Shown here: one piece after another, positions 21,523 through 34,600 of the stretch
Position numbering within the stretch: the first letter of the stretch is position 1
Layout: every line of letters starts with the position of its first letter
NCBI RefSeq assembly: GCF_963966145.1
Contig: NC_091054.1
Location: 124,001 to 188,000 of the forward strand
Direction: 5' to 3'
DNA: 64,000 bases
Source: Tenebrio molitor
Lineage: Eukaryota; Arthropoda; Insecta; Coleoptera; Tenebrionidae
The notes under the pieces: generated by a model
Told to the model about the DNA's origin: nothing
The model's input: only the letters and a program-made list of their open reading frames with translations
Database searches by the model: none
Position numbers and translations under genes: made by a program

Positions 21523-24482
21523 CATACTATTACTTTCTTACGAATATTAAAATAATAAATCTGGCAATGCGGTGGCAAAAAAATATCGAACAGAGATTGA
21601 CCGAAAAAAAATGCATCCGTTCCATCACTGTTGCCCGGTTTCTGAAACGGCCGGATAAAAAGTCACCAATCACATCGGAGAGTTAACTAAATAACTGGCC
21701 AAATAAAATTGTCTGAAACCGGACCAGAGTCAGTTAGTCCAACATGAAAAGAAAAAATCATAGCCAACTCGATCCGAAAAAGATCGTGAATGCCTAATAA
21801 CTAAAAACGTACCAACAGTACCAAACGTTTCAGTGTTTTCATGACTAGCGTACTTCCAGATATGCTTAAGTCTATCGTACTCCAGAAGAGGAGAGTACTG
21901 TTCCCATCGATAACCAAAAATTTTCTTCTCGGTGTAACGCTTCGAAAATTCCGGCCAACAACTCATATTCAAAAACTCCATCACTTTGGGTACTCGACAC
22001 CGTTTCGGCTTCACTCTTTGTTGTCTGAGCCTTGCCACTCCCATAAATTTACTACTTAAGTCGATCATCAGTCCTGGTGGTGCAATGACAAAATTATCGT
22101 ACCAAATCGTCGGATGCATACACGGCATAAGAGTGTCATTGATGTAATAATACAAACTAAGCAAAGTCAAAGCAAAGATTATCATCAAAAGAAAAATTAA
22201 TATCTTTACTCATTGACTGTTCCAAGTTCTTTGAGACCAATCGTCCTGGTGTGTTTTCCGTTCATCATTTCTTCCACTGACGTTTTACTGAGAACAACAC
22301 GACTGTCCTTGTTGGCCAAAATGACAATGTACAAGATGATAACGTAGATGCCAAACATTAACAAATCTTCCAATTCGGAGACGATGAAGTTGCGATGATT
22401 CAAATTTATCAATTTCTCCTGAAAGGAGACTGAATGGAGAATTTGAGAAGGTGGAGAAAAAAGATGCAGAGGCGTTGACAAATATGGCAAGAAATTAAAA
22501 AGCTGCAGTAAAGTCAGTAGAAGAAGAAAGAAGAATTAATGGTACAGATTTGGACGAGGCGAGAAATAAGGAACAAAGAAGTACAAACTGCGATGTCTTT
22601 TTTCTGTAACGGTTTGTATAGATGTTCAAAATAAGGTCTTAGGAGCAGATTGCCAAATTCTGCGTACAACTTCCTTCGTTGAACTTCTATAGCTGTCCAA
22701 ATGTCAGACATTTTTTTTCCGATATCCTGTAACTAAAAGCTGATTAGAACCCGAGAAAGAATTGGACATCTAATTACCAATTCCAGTTTGAAGATAAAGT
22801 TTTGAACGAAAAGGAATACACTTTCGTAAATGAAAACTCCAAAGACGATCCCGATAGCGCAAGTCGTTAACCACACCAAACTGTTATTGTGTGGTACCCA
22901 AAAGCCAAAAACGATCAAAAGCATCATGGACATGACTATCAAAGTTATAACCAAAAACCTAAAAGAGTATAACATTGCTTTAACCAAACGGGATAGACTC
23001 ACCAGCAAGCTATCGTAGATGAGAAGGGCAACTTGGCTTCCTGGGGGATTTTCGAGAACTGAAGTTTGGAAAATCTAAAAAACTGTGTGAGTTAAATGTG
23101 ATCGTAATTAGAAAACAGTAGGTACCGAAAGCACCAAGCTACGGCAATGTGTAGCATGAAGCTCGGAAACGAACTGATGAATGCAATAAAAACTGTGTAG
23201 GCGGAGACGCTGTATTGCTGATCCAAGACATCCTTCATGTGTAAACTAGGAAGTCCGAGAAAAAACAAAGTGAGAGCATAAGTCGTCATGACAGTTGAAA
23301 GTATGACGGTGAGCTTCTTCACGTATGCGAAATTTGCTTCATGCTGCCACAAGTACCAAGTGTGGTACCTGTTGTTGAATTTAAAATTGAACGAGCGATT
23401 CATAATAACAATCGGTTTTTCTTTGAAAAGCTCGACGACGATATGAGTAACTCCTTTGGTCACACTCAAATGCTGCTTCACCTTGAAGTACCATTCAGTA
23501 CGCTGCTGCAGGTCATAGATTATTATGTCTTTGCAGTACCTACAATTGTATCGCTAGAATTTGACCTCCCGCGGAATAATCGTACCAAGTTGGATTAGGA
23601 CCGATTGAGTCGAACCACAACTCGATTTGTTGAAGATTTCCCAAATGGTTCTCGGTCGCTAGCAGGAACGTGTCGGTGCCACATTGCTGAAGGAGTCGCT
23701 TTCTAGGGTCAGGGTAATTCAACACGTGCGGCTACAAATGTGTCGTTAGCGAAGAGTTGATCAAGTGTATTGGTACCAACAGCACTCGAATCTTTGTCGC
23801 CGGTTACTGTGATGGTCACATTGGACGAAGTACCGGACTTGTAACCGATTCCAGTTCGCACGATTATCAAATAAGCAAAGAGATGGTCGCCGTTGTTGTC
23901 GGCCAAATAGTAGATTTGGTACTGGAAAGTTGTTAGCAATGGTATTACTAAGGCTTAAAAAAATATTTACTTTTTTCTGCATAATGTCCAACGTCAGCAA
24001 GACAAGAAAGATGGCAAAAGTTACGACAACAGTTACGAATATGATTTTGGTCGTTTGGAGCTCTAATTTTATCTCTGGACGCCACACTTCTTGCTTCAAA
24101 CTTCCGATGTTTTCTACATAACCAGCAAGAGTCGAGAAATTAGTGCATTGGCAATGAATGACGCTTGTGTTGCCTTCACTTCCTGGCTAAAAAATAAATC
24201 ATGAGATGTTACAATAAAATTATTTGGTACCTTGCAAGCCATTTCCCATTTGGACTTGAGCATCAACCAACGAATGCAGTGGGACACAGTGAAACTGTAC
24301 TGATAAGAAACACTTTCAATGTTGCTGCTCGTTGCAGTCTCCTTGTTGACTAAGATGCCAACGTAACTGTAAATGTCGAAATCATGCTGGTTGATCATTA
24401 TCAACGAAGACTTCTCCGACGTTACTTTCGTACTATTGACAAAATCTTCTACCTCTGGGAATTTAAGAGAAGTCACAACAAC

Positions 24483-24521
24483 CTATTGGTTTGTTTCAGA
24501 GTCATAACATGCAAACGATTA
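24483..24521 (-). other. Two nonsense codons in exon 12 of copy A
   Basis: In copies B and C the minus-strand codons here read CAA (between ACA and TCG) and CAG (between CAA and GTG). In copy A they read TAA at 24519-24521 and TAG at 24483-24485. Both are single C-to-T changes on the coding strand. No short intron can remove them: the only nearby GT..AG pair would make a 28 bp intron and would not cover the TAA. Confidence 0.85.
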
Positions 24522-27500
24522 TGTCAAATGAAACATTACGTCTAAAAGTTGCGTCTGGGAGAGGTTGTAGAAGTCGATGTGTAATTTTCGTCTTTTCGGC
24601 AGCGCAATTCTGTGCACTCGTATTTCATAGTTCAGCTCATCTTCTGACATCATGCTGTATCCTTCCGGGATGAGAATCTCGTCGTCAAAAACGTTCAGAT
24701 CAAGTACGTAGTCTTTCTTTCTGTCGAAAAATATATCTGTGGGCGTTTTAAAATTAGTCACGCGATCCTTGCACGTGGAATGCCAGAATTCCAGATTGAC
24801 AATGTTAGTGCCCACTCGGGTGTGAGAGGGGTTCCACCACAAGAAGTCTTTCTTCCAGACGGCCATCTACAAACGATTTTGATGAAATGTTTATCTCGAC
24901 GAAGGAAATGCTACCAGAATATCGTAGGAGTGATGGTCGCCGACGAGGTCCTGCGATGGAACCACTACAACTCCGCTTACGTGCATGCGAGCTTGGGCCA
25001 AACGGGTTCCGATGTCTTTGAGGACGGAAGTGGAACCTGACGCTCCAAAACTTTGTATCAAACCTTCTCCAGTTGCTGTCGTCATTGCCATAACTTTGGC
25101 AGCGGTCATGGTGCCTTTGATGATGTTGTGTGTCGATTCTCTAAACTTAACGGGAAATAAAAATGTTACCAAAGTGATGGTTACAAACGGATGTGAACCA
25201 ACTGATGATTTGTTTTTAACTTACCAAATCTAAGCTTTCGTAGTAACTGTCGTCGTAGTCGATGTAATTGGGGTAGTTCTCAGTGAGCAATGATTCACCC
25301 AGAGGAGGTGTTTGCGTCGTCACATTGAGGTTAGGCAAAGGTTTGATAATATTGTAGTTCGGATTTGTCTGACTTTCAAGACATTTACTTATAGTGCTAA
25401 ACCAAAAGAACTAAACACGAATGAAAACAAAGGAAAAGGGCAACCTGGAGAGCTTGTGCGATTTCTCGGACATTTTGTGCGGGTATTTCTCGTCCTGGAG
25501 CAATTCCCACGATTTGTCCACCATTTTCTTGCAAATGGTCGTGGTGAACTTGGCCAGCAAAGGGTCAGACTCCGCGGACACATTGTGGGTAGCCAGAAGA
25601 GTTAAGGTATCGCTCATCTTTAATACTTCGTTGATGGAAGTGACTGGCGCCTGAAAACATTCAAAGAACCGCAAAATCTTTCATCAAGACTCACTTTCAA
25701 CATGTCTTCGGCCGCTTTGTACTTGAGACTTTCGACGAATTCAGCGAGCTCCTTGTTTTGGATTTTGCTCGCGATCATTTCGTTGACGAGCGTCTGGAAT
25801 ATTTGCAACGCCTCATTTCTTGATTTGGGGTCTTTACTGGCAACCAACTTGGCGACCGACCTCTCTGGCGTTTTGCCCTTGTAGATGTCGTTCAAGATCT
25901 TGGCAACTTCACCGGAAGGTGCCGAATCTATGGTGGAGACAACTTTGGGGTAGACCTGAATCTCGATATCTGGTCGATCCTTCTTCGTCACTTGCACGAT
26001 AAAAATCTTTCCGTCCGATGGTGGCAACAAGAATTTGTTGCTTTCCACTTCTGGGTAGTACCCTTCGGTTACCAGCTGTCCCTCGGTGATGTCTGCAAAT
26101 ATTTTTTTAAGAAACTGTTTCTTCTGCACAAACACAAAGTGTCGCTTCAAGCAAGAATTTTATTAAGCTGACAACTTACCATCCTTATCTTTGACAAAGA
26201 GCTCGTAGAAATTCTTTTCGTTCGGTGGGTCCTGGATACACTTCAACTGGTAATCTGTTGAGAGGGTGTCTCCACTTTCTGGTTTTATTTTACACTCTTT
26301 CACATTAGCAGGTGCACCGTACTCTAAGTTAATGGATGCAAATCCATGATGCCCCATGTCAGACTTGAGTTCCACAGTAATGGTGTAATTCCCAGGTTTA
26401 AGAGCGTTCCTTTCGATGATGAACTTGAAACCAGTTCTACCGTTGCGAGAGTTTTTCTTGTAGTCAAAAGAAAATTGTGCAGATTTGGGCTTGGGCTCTA
26501 TGGTCCATTTGTAAAACTTTTCCTGGATTCCCTTGCAATTCTTGTTACACGCCACTTCGACAAATGTCACTAGTTTGTGATTCGACACGTCTGTCACTGG
26601 CGGACAGTTCTTCTTACAACTGCAAAAAAAAAAATGAAACGAATTTCTTTACACCGCACAGAGCATAAAAGAGCAAAATTCTTGGAATCTTTGGCAAAAT
26701 CTTAGGTACCCCAGTTCTAAATCGGAAGCGTCCTTGGACACCGTGATAATTTTTTCGGTGTTTGCCTTACTGCCGTAAGGCGACGTCACCATTAGATAAA
26801 TGTGGAACTCGTCATTTTGGAGAACCGCATCTGCAGGAATGGTAAACTTGCTGGATTTAGAAATGGGATCGGTCTTGCAAAAACTCGGAGGTTTCAGCTT
26901 TTGGATGCAGCTCCACAGGTACTTCAAATTCTTATTGCTGTTGACGGCCTCGTTGGTGTCGTACGATTCTTCCCCGTTAAACTGGATGGACATGTGACTC
27001 GGTACCGATCCGGTACTACCACCAGAGATGACAGCTACGGGTTTCGTTGCGGAGATATTAAAATAGCAGATTTTGGGTGAGGGTTCGAATACATTTTCGG
27101 GGCCAAGATGAAACTAGAAGTGAACTTTAAGGCAAACGTTTTAAGCGTTGTTGCTGTTTACGTCTTGTTTGCGGTGACCTTCTACGAAGAGTTTGTAAGA
27201 ACCGGGACGAAGTTGGAATTTAGGAATCACTAGCTCATAGGTTCCAGTTGCTTTTGTTGTACTAGTATAATATGGCATTTCGCTCAGCCAGTTATCAATT
27301 GGAATGTTTTTGTTTTTGTTTCCTTAAAGTTTCACTGGAGATAAATCGTTTTGGATCAGATGATACTTACCTATTATTTTCACCAATCGATAACTCAAGT
27401 CGTACCTATAAATTGTACCATCGTCAAGTCCATTCCATTTTGATCTAAAGATCAATTCACTAGATGTGGAAAAATTGGGAGGAGTATCATGACTGCAGAA

Positions 27501-27774
27501 ACCAATCATTGTTAGAAAATGAATCTTGATAAGAAACCTAATATTACCAATTGGATATGTCTGCGTGGTCGTAACATTGTCCGTCTACAATCAAAAACGG
27601 TTAAGTTAAGTTCAATCAGAAATTCCTTGATCATTGTTTGCCAAATTGTATTTGTGGAAATTAGAAACAACTTACCGGAAATCATAAGGAGTAGTAAAAC
27701 ACTGCTGGGAATACATTCTACAAATAAAAGTAAAATGCATCCTTTATTTGGAAAATGGACTTACTGATGATCAT

Positions 27775-28257
27775 TCTGTGCTGCTTTGTGTTTTATTTGT
27801 TCATTTTATGTCTGAATCGAAACTTGTTCCTTGACAGTTGCGAAGTGTAAACAAGTTTAAAGCCTTCGCAGATTTGTTGTTTTATTTTAAATAAAATGTT
27901 GTTGACGTAGTTGCTGCTGTGGAATATTATGGAAACTATTGCCAAAAAAAGCCCAATTTACACATGAATTCGTTAAATAAACTACTAACGTGCCTTCAAA
28001 TAGATTTATATTTAGAGCAACCTATGGAAATTCAATTGTTTGCAACATTTTTCCAGCGTAGAAAATGACACAAGAAACGCCTGCCATTTTAACGAAATAA
28101 AATTAGGTTAGAATATGACAATATGAAATTGGGAAAAAGCTTACTATGCATACAATGCAATTCCGGGGAATAATTGGTTACCTACAAAAATTACTTTACA
28201 CTGTTAAAAGAATTAGAATGTCTCCTACGCCTATTCTAAATATATATTTTTTTTAAC
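27775..28257. other. 5' flank of copy A; spacer to LINE fragment
   Basis: The first 130 bp upstream of the copy A start codon (to about 27905) are nearly identical to the same region of B (36415-36550) and C (47295-47435). They include AACTTGTTCCTTGACAGTTG and the TTTAAAGCCTTCGCAGA block, so the duplicated unit carries its promoter-proximal DNA. The rest shows nothing I recognise. Confidence 0.55.
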
Positions 28258-28450
28258 CCTCCGCCACCCGGCGGCACGGCAATTTTGCCGGAGTACATAC
28301 ACTATTACTGATATTACTATCAAGTAATAGTGCAGTGCTTATCAACATAATTACCGGCGTCTCGCCTCCGCATTTTGACTTTGTTGTGTATTATGTTCTG
28401 TGTCAATGTTAAGGAACTTCCTCACGATGTGACATGAGTAATAATATACC
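28258..28450 (-). mobile_element. 3' end fragment of a LINE (same family as 47452-47984)
   Basis: The sequence from GGCGGCACGGCAATTTTGCC through ATTATGTTCTGTGTC to about CATGAGTAATAATA is almost identical to 47456-47645. There it is joined to a LINE coding end on the minus strand. This copy is more strongly 5'-truncated. The GCCGG/CCGGC palindrome close to the 3' end could fold as a hairpin. Confidence 0.65.
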
Positions 28451-28690
28451 TTTTATCTATGACTGCGAGAAAAGTCTTTCACGGTGCAAAGCAAACTGCA
28501 TAACCGAGACAATGCTGAGGGAGATATCAGCTCGAAAGTTGCATTTCAAGAGCTTTAAGAGGTTGTAGAGAATTATTCTTTTTTTCCTTTGATGTTGAAT
28601 TTAAAAACAGATTTAAACGTGAAATTTAATAAACTTCTTACATAAAATACAAAACCTCAAAATTAGCAGTAGTTTTGCTTATGAAAAAAA

Positions 28691-31600
28691 TTAACCAACT
28701 TTCTTGAAAAATTCCAACTCGACGCTTTTCATCTTTTGTGAAATCACCTTTAAGGCAACATTGCACCTTTGAAGCGTACCTTGATAATTCTTGATTGCTT
28801 TGACACACCTTTGAATGGTGGCGTTTCTATTCTCTTGATGCAAACCATCATAAGATCTTTCTTGCAGCAACAAATTCACAATATTTGCAACTTTCTCTAT
28901 TCGTTTCTCGTCAACCAGCTTGATCCTCTTGCCCTTCATTCGTCCCTTGAAGAAGACCTCAACCTCACCTTCATTTTTGTTTTTCACGAGAAATTCTCGA
29001 CACACCGCCCGCATCAATCTAGCGTCTTGGTCGCTCATGTAACCTCTGTTAGGTAACCTTTTCGAATTTCTTACAAGACACATCAGTAAATATCTCATTA
29101 GTCTCATCCTCGGCGATGGCAACGAAAAGCTGTTCAAGTAGAGAAACTTGTTGGATTTGGGCTCCACTTTGGTTTCTACTATCAGTTGACCTCCTTTCAG
29201 ACGAAAGTATTTGTATCTGATGTACCTCGGAAGATATTTAATTCGTTCTATGACATAGTGCTTGATGGTGTACGCTTCTAATTCTGAAGAAAATTCCATC
29301 TGTGCCTTCGAGTAAGACGTTACAATTACCATGATGTAAACCACAATAGTTATTTGAAGAATCACAACGTAGAGAATTAATATGAACATGGCGAACTTGA
29401 AAGGAATAAATCGAGTCATTGCCATCTCGCTGGGTCTGAGAGCCATGGTCATCATTACTCTTACTATCCTCACCATATAGTAAATATTTTCGAAATAGTT
29501 ACCCACGAGGAGAAGAAGAGCTGATGCGGAAGCTACAAGTAAGATGACGAAAAGTAGAGTGGCTGACAAGAGGGAAACTGCGGCAATCGCCAACGTCTTT
29601 TCCAGTATCCTGAACATCACACCGAACCTGAGGAACTTCCACAAACGAACGGTCGCAATGCAGACTAAGAAAGCGGCAACTAAAGTCAAGAAATCTTCGA
29701 TGTAGAAGAGGTAGAAGTAACTCAGAAACTGGTTGTGTTTTACGGTCTCCAAAACGTCCAGATAGCTACCGACCATTTGCATTCTCAAGGCAAAGAGCCC
29801 GATGCACATGACGCTCAAAAGAATAATGACAAAATCTGTCAATATCCAAAGGTCTTTGTAGAAAGTGTGAATCTTTCTAATCAATCCAATAGATTGCTTG
29901 AACAGCAACATCCCAACCCAAACCGTAAACAGGATGAAAAATCCGATGGTGGTCATCTCCAGTTCGTTCTGCACAAAGAGCATCCTCACGGCGTAAATCT
30001 GCAAATGTTGATCAACGTAACAGATCGGCAAAATCATCAATGGTGACCTCTATCCTCTTGTATATGTATCCAGAAGCACTCTGCTCGACGATGAGTTTCA
30101 CCGCGTTGAAAATGTTGAAATTGGCGTTGTAGAGTAAGAATTCGATGAAGATGACTCTGGTGTCGGGATTAATCCAAAGTTTTTTGAAAATTTTCAGAAA
30201 GTTGGCGTGCGAGTTGTAAAGCGTGCGCCCCAGGTAGGCAACGTACCCACCACCAGAGTAACTGGAGAATTCTCCTAAGGTCAAGAGAAAGTAGAATCTT
30301 TAAGATGTTTCAAAATATCGTCAATCCCAAGAAAGGCGAAACATATTTTTTTGGAGTAATTAAAAACGTACCAACTGTACCAAGCGTTTCAGTGTTTTCA
30401 TGACTAGCGTACTTCCAAATATTCTTCAGTCTATCGTACTGCAGAAGAGGAGAGTACTGTCCCCATCGATAACCAAAAATTTTCTTCTCGGTGTAACGCT
30501 TCGAAAATTCCGGCCAACAACTCATATTTAAAAACTCCATCGCTTTGGGAACTTGACACAATTTCGGCTTGACTCTTTGTTGTCTGAGCCTTGCCACTCC
30601 CATAAACTTACTATTTAAATCTAACATCAGTCCTGGTGGTGCAATGACAAAATTCTCGTACCAAATCGTCGGATGCATACACGGAATAAGAGTGTCATTG
30701 ATGTAATAATACAAACTATGGAAAGTCAAAGCAAAGATTATCATCAAAAGAAAAATTAATATCATTACTCGTTGACTGTTTCTAGTTCTTTAAGACCAAC
30801 CGTTCTGGTGTGTTCTCCATTCATCATTTCTTCTACTGTCATTTTACTGAGAACAACACGACTGTCCTTGTTGGCCAAGATGACAATGTACAAGATGATA
30901 ACGTAGATGCCAAACATTAACAAATCTTCCAATTCGGAGATGATGAAGTTGCGATTATTAAAATGTATCATTTTTTCCTGAAAGAAGACGCTACCGAATG
31001 GAAAATTTGAGTAGGTGAGGAAGAAAGTAGGAAAATGATAAAACTGGGTTTTCTTAATGGAAAGTCCACAAAAACAAGGATTTGAGAATTAGAAAAATGT
31101 AGATGCAGGAGCGTTGCAATTATAGCAAGAAGTGAGAAAGCTGCAATAGTGTGTCCAAGAAGAAAGAAGAACTAAATTTAGAGAGTACTGATCTGGACGA
31201 GAGGCGAGAAATAAGGAACAAAGAACTACAAACTGCAATGTCCTTTTTCTGCAACGGTTTGTACAGATGTTCAAAGTAAGGTCTTAGCAGCAAATTGCCA
31301 AATTCGGCATACAACTTCCTCCGTTGATCTTCTATAGCTCTCCAAATGTCAGACATTTTTTTTCCGATATCGTGTAACTAAAAGCTGATTAGAACGCGAG
31401 AAAGAATTGGACATCTAATTACCAATTCCAGTTTGCAGATGAAGTTTTGAAAGAAAACGAACACACTTTCGTAAATGAAAACTCCAAAGACGATCCCGAT
31501 AGCGCAAGTCGTTAACCACACCAAACTGTTATTGTGTGGTACCCAAAAGCCAAAAACGATCAAAAGCATCATGGACATGACTATCAAAGTTATAACCAAA

Positions 31601-34600
31601 AACCTAAAAGAGTATAACATTGCTTTAACCAAACGGGATAGACTCACCAGCAAGCTATCGTAGATGAGAAGGGCAACTTGGCTTCCTGGGGGATTTTCGA
31701 GAACTGAAGTTTGGAGAATCTAAAAAAGTGTTTGAATTAACTAAATGTGATCGTAATTAGAAAACAGTAGATACCGAAAGCACCAAGCTACGGCAATGTG
31801 CAGCATGAAGCTCGGAAACGAACTAATGAATGCAACAAAAACTGTGTAGGCGGTGACGCTGTACTGCTGATCCAAAACATCCTTCATTTGTAAACTAGGA
31901 ATTTCAAGAAACAACAAAGCGAGAGCATAGGTCGTCATGACAGTTGAAAGTATGACGGTGAGCTTCTTCGCGTAGGCGAAATTCCCTTCATGCTGCCACA
32001 AGTACCAAGTGTGGTACCTGTTGTTGAATTTAAAATTGAACGAGCGATTCATAATAACAATCGGTTTTTCTTTGAAAAGCTCGACCACGATATGAGTAGC
32101 CCCTTTGGTCACACTCAAATGCTGCTTCACCTTGAAGTACCATTCAGTACGCTGCTGCAGGTCGTAGATTATTATGTCTTTGCAGTACCTACAATTGTAC
32201 CACTATAGATTGACCTCTCGCGGGATAGTCGTACCAAGCTGGGTGAGGACCGATCGAGTCGAACCACAACTCGATTTGTTGAAGATTTCCCAAATGGTTC
32301 TCGGTCGCTAGCAGGAACGTGTCGGTGCCAAATTGCTGAAGGAGTCGCTTTCTAGGGTCAGGGTAATTCAACACGTGCGGCTGCAAATGTGTCGTTAGAG
32401 AAGAGTTGATCAAATGTATTGGTACCAACAGCACTCGAATCTTTGTCGCCGGTTACTGTGATGGTCACATTGGACGAAGTACCGGACTTGTAACCGATTC
32501 CAGTTCGCACGATTATCAAATAGGCAAAGAGATGGTCGCCGTTGTTGTCGGCCAAATAGTAGATTTGGTGCTGGAAAGTTGTCAGCAATGGTATTACTAA
32601 AGGTTAAAAAAATTACATACTTTTTTCTGCATGATGCCCAACGTCAACAAGACAAGAAAGATGGCAAAAGTTACGACAACTGTTACGAAAATGATTTTGG
32701 TCGATTGGAGCTCTAATTCTATCTCTGGACGCCACACTTCTTGCTTCAAACTTCTGATATTTTCTTCATAACCAGCAAGAGTCGAGAAATTAGTGCATTG
32801 GCAATGGATGACGCTTGTGTTGCCTTCACTTCCTGGCTAAACCATAATTCATGAGATGTTACAATAAAATTATTTGGTACCTTGCAAGCCAATTCCCATT
32901 TGGATTTAAGCATCAACCAACGAATGCAATGGGACACAGTAAAACTGTACTGATAAGAGAGACTTTGAATGTTGCTGCTCGTTGCAGTTTCCCTGTTGAC
33001 TAAGATGCCAACGTAACTGTAAATGTCGAAATCATGCTGGTTGATCATTATCAACGAAGACTTCTCCGACGTTACTTTGGTACTATTGACAAAATCTTCT
33101 ACCTCTGGGAATTTAAAAGAAGTCACAACCACCTGTTGGTTTGTTTCAGAGTCAAAACATGCAAACGATTGTGTCAAATGAAACATTACGTCTAAAAATC
33201 GCGTTTGGGATAGGTTGTGGAAGTCAACGTGTAATTTTCGTCCTTTCGGCAGCCCAATCCTGTGCACTCGAATTTCATAATTCAGGTCGTCGTTTGACAT
33301 GGTGCTGTATCCATCCGGGATGATAATCTCGTCGTGAAAAATGTTCAAATCAAAGACGTAGTCTCTCTTTCTTTCGAAAAATATATCTGTCGGCGTTTCA
33401 AAATTAGTCACGCGATCCTTGCACGTGGAATGCCAAAATTCTAGATTTATAATATTGGTATCCAATCGGGTGTGAGAAGGGTTCCACCACAAGAAGTCTT
33501 TCTTCCAGACGGACATCTACAAAAGCTTATGATGAGATGTTGATCTCGACGAAGGAAATGCTACCAGAATATCGTAGGAGTGGTGGTCGCCGACGAAGTC
33601 CTGCGATGGGATCACTAGGACTCCACTTGAGTGGATGCGAGCTTGGGCCAAACGGCTTCCAGTGTCTTTGAGGACGGAGGTGGAACCTGACGTTCCAAAA
33701 GTTTCGATCAAACCTTCGCCAGCTGCTGTCGTCATTGCCACAACTTTGGCAGCAGTCATAGTGCCTTTGATGATGTTGTGTGATGATTCTCTAAACTTAA
33801 CGAGAAATAACAATCAATTACAAACGGATGCAAACAAATTGATAATTATTTTTAACTAACCAAATCTACGTTTTTGTAGTAATTATCGTCATAGTCGATA
33901 TAATTGGGGTAGTTCTCAGTGAGCAGTTGTTCATCCAGAGGAGGCGTTTGCGTCGTCACGTTGATTTTAGGCAAAGGTTCCATAATTTTGTAGTTCGGAT
34001 TGGTTTGACTCTCGAAACATTTACTTAGAGTGCTAAACAAAAAAAAAAATTAAAAAAAAAACGCGATTGAAAGCAAAGGAAAAAAGCAACCTGGAGAGCT
34101 TATGCGATTTCTCGGACATTTTGTGCGGGTATTTCTCGTCCTGGAGCAATTCCCACGACTTGTCCACCATCTTCTTGCAAATGGTGGTGGTGAACTTGGC
34201 CAGCAAAGGGTCAGCCTCCGCGGACACATTGTATGTAGCCAGAAGAGTCAAGGCCTTGCTCATTTTCAACACTTCATTGATGGAAGAGACCGGCGCCTGC
34301 AAACATTCAAACAACCGCAAATACATTCACCAAGACTCACTTTCAACATGTCTTCGGCCGCTTTGTACTTGAGACTTTCGACGAACTGTGCGAACTCCTT
34401 GTTCTGGATTTTGCTCACGATCATTTCGTTGACGAGCGTCTGGAATATTTCCAAAGCCTCGTTTCTTGATTTGGGGTCTTCACTGGCAACCAACTTGGCG
34501 ATCGACTTCTCAGGCGTTTTGCCCTTGTAGATATCGTTCAAGATCTTGACAACGTCTTCAGAAGGTGTCGAATCTATGGTGGAGACCACTTTGGGGTAGA

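Larger units (their letters stand above)
18655..21794. mobile_element. 3.1 kb nested element inside intron 21 of copy A
   Basis: The ends GGCATTCACGATCTTTTTGG and CCGAAAAAGATCGTGAATGCC are inverted repeats flanked by TA (18653-18654, 21795-21796). Copies B and C have an intron of about 80-100 bp at this position and lack it. The inner right end (21536-21794) resembles the 270 bp element at 54743-55012. The middle holds further elements at 18865-19019, 19057-21085 and 21402-21522. The host splice sites are preserved. Confidence 0.8.
16995..27774 (-). pseudogene. Polycystin-1-like gene, copy A, with two in-frame stops
   Basis: I trace 23 coding exons: 27765-27774, 27676-27717, 27548-27584, 27371-27492, 27162-27322, 26710-27113, 26180-26619, 25695-26092, 25445-25650, 25225-25396, 24915-25145, 24231-24866, 23971-24186, 23781-23921, 23586-23731, 23126-23539, 23003-23074, 22778-22958, 22589-22732, 22210-22418, 21813-22156, 18352-18578, 16995-18302. 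All phases agree and sum to 2086 codons plus stop. Domains are a signal peptide (1-18), an REJ-like ectodomain to about 950, a GPS motif HCQCTNFSTLAG (about 964), TM1 (about 1000-1020), PLAT (about 1026-1145), and a polycystin channel region with ARLRQQRV, SGGGYV and about ten more membrane segments. Codons 857 (TAA, 24519-24521) and 869 (TAG, 24483-24485) are stops where B and C have CAA and CAG. Everything downstream is open. It may be a recent pseudogene or a gene for a secreted 856-residue ectodomain. Confidence 0.85.

Noticed and set aside
22830..23018. 62-codon plus-strand frame identical in all three copies
   Set aside because: It is antisense to exons 17-18 and runs through an intron. 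Identity is better explained by conversion of the DNA than by a small antisense protein.
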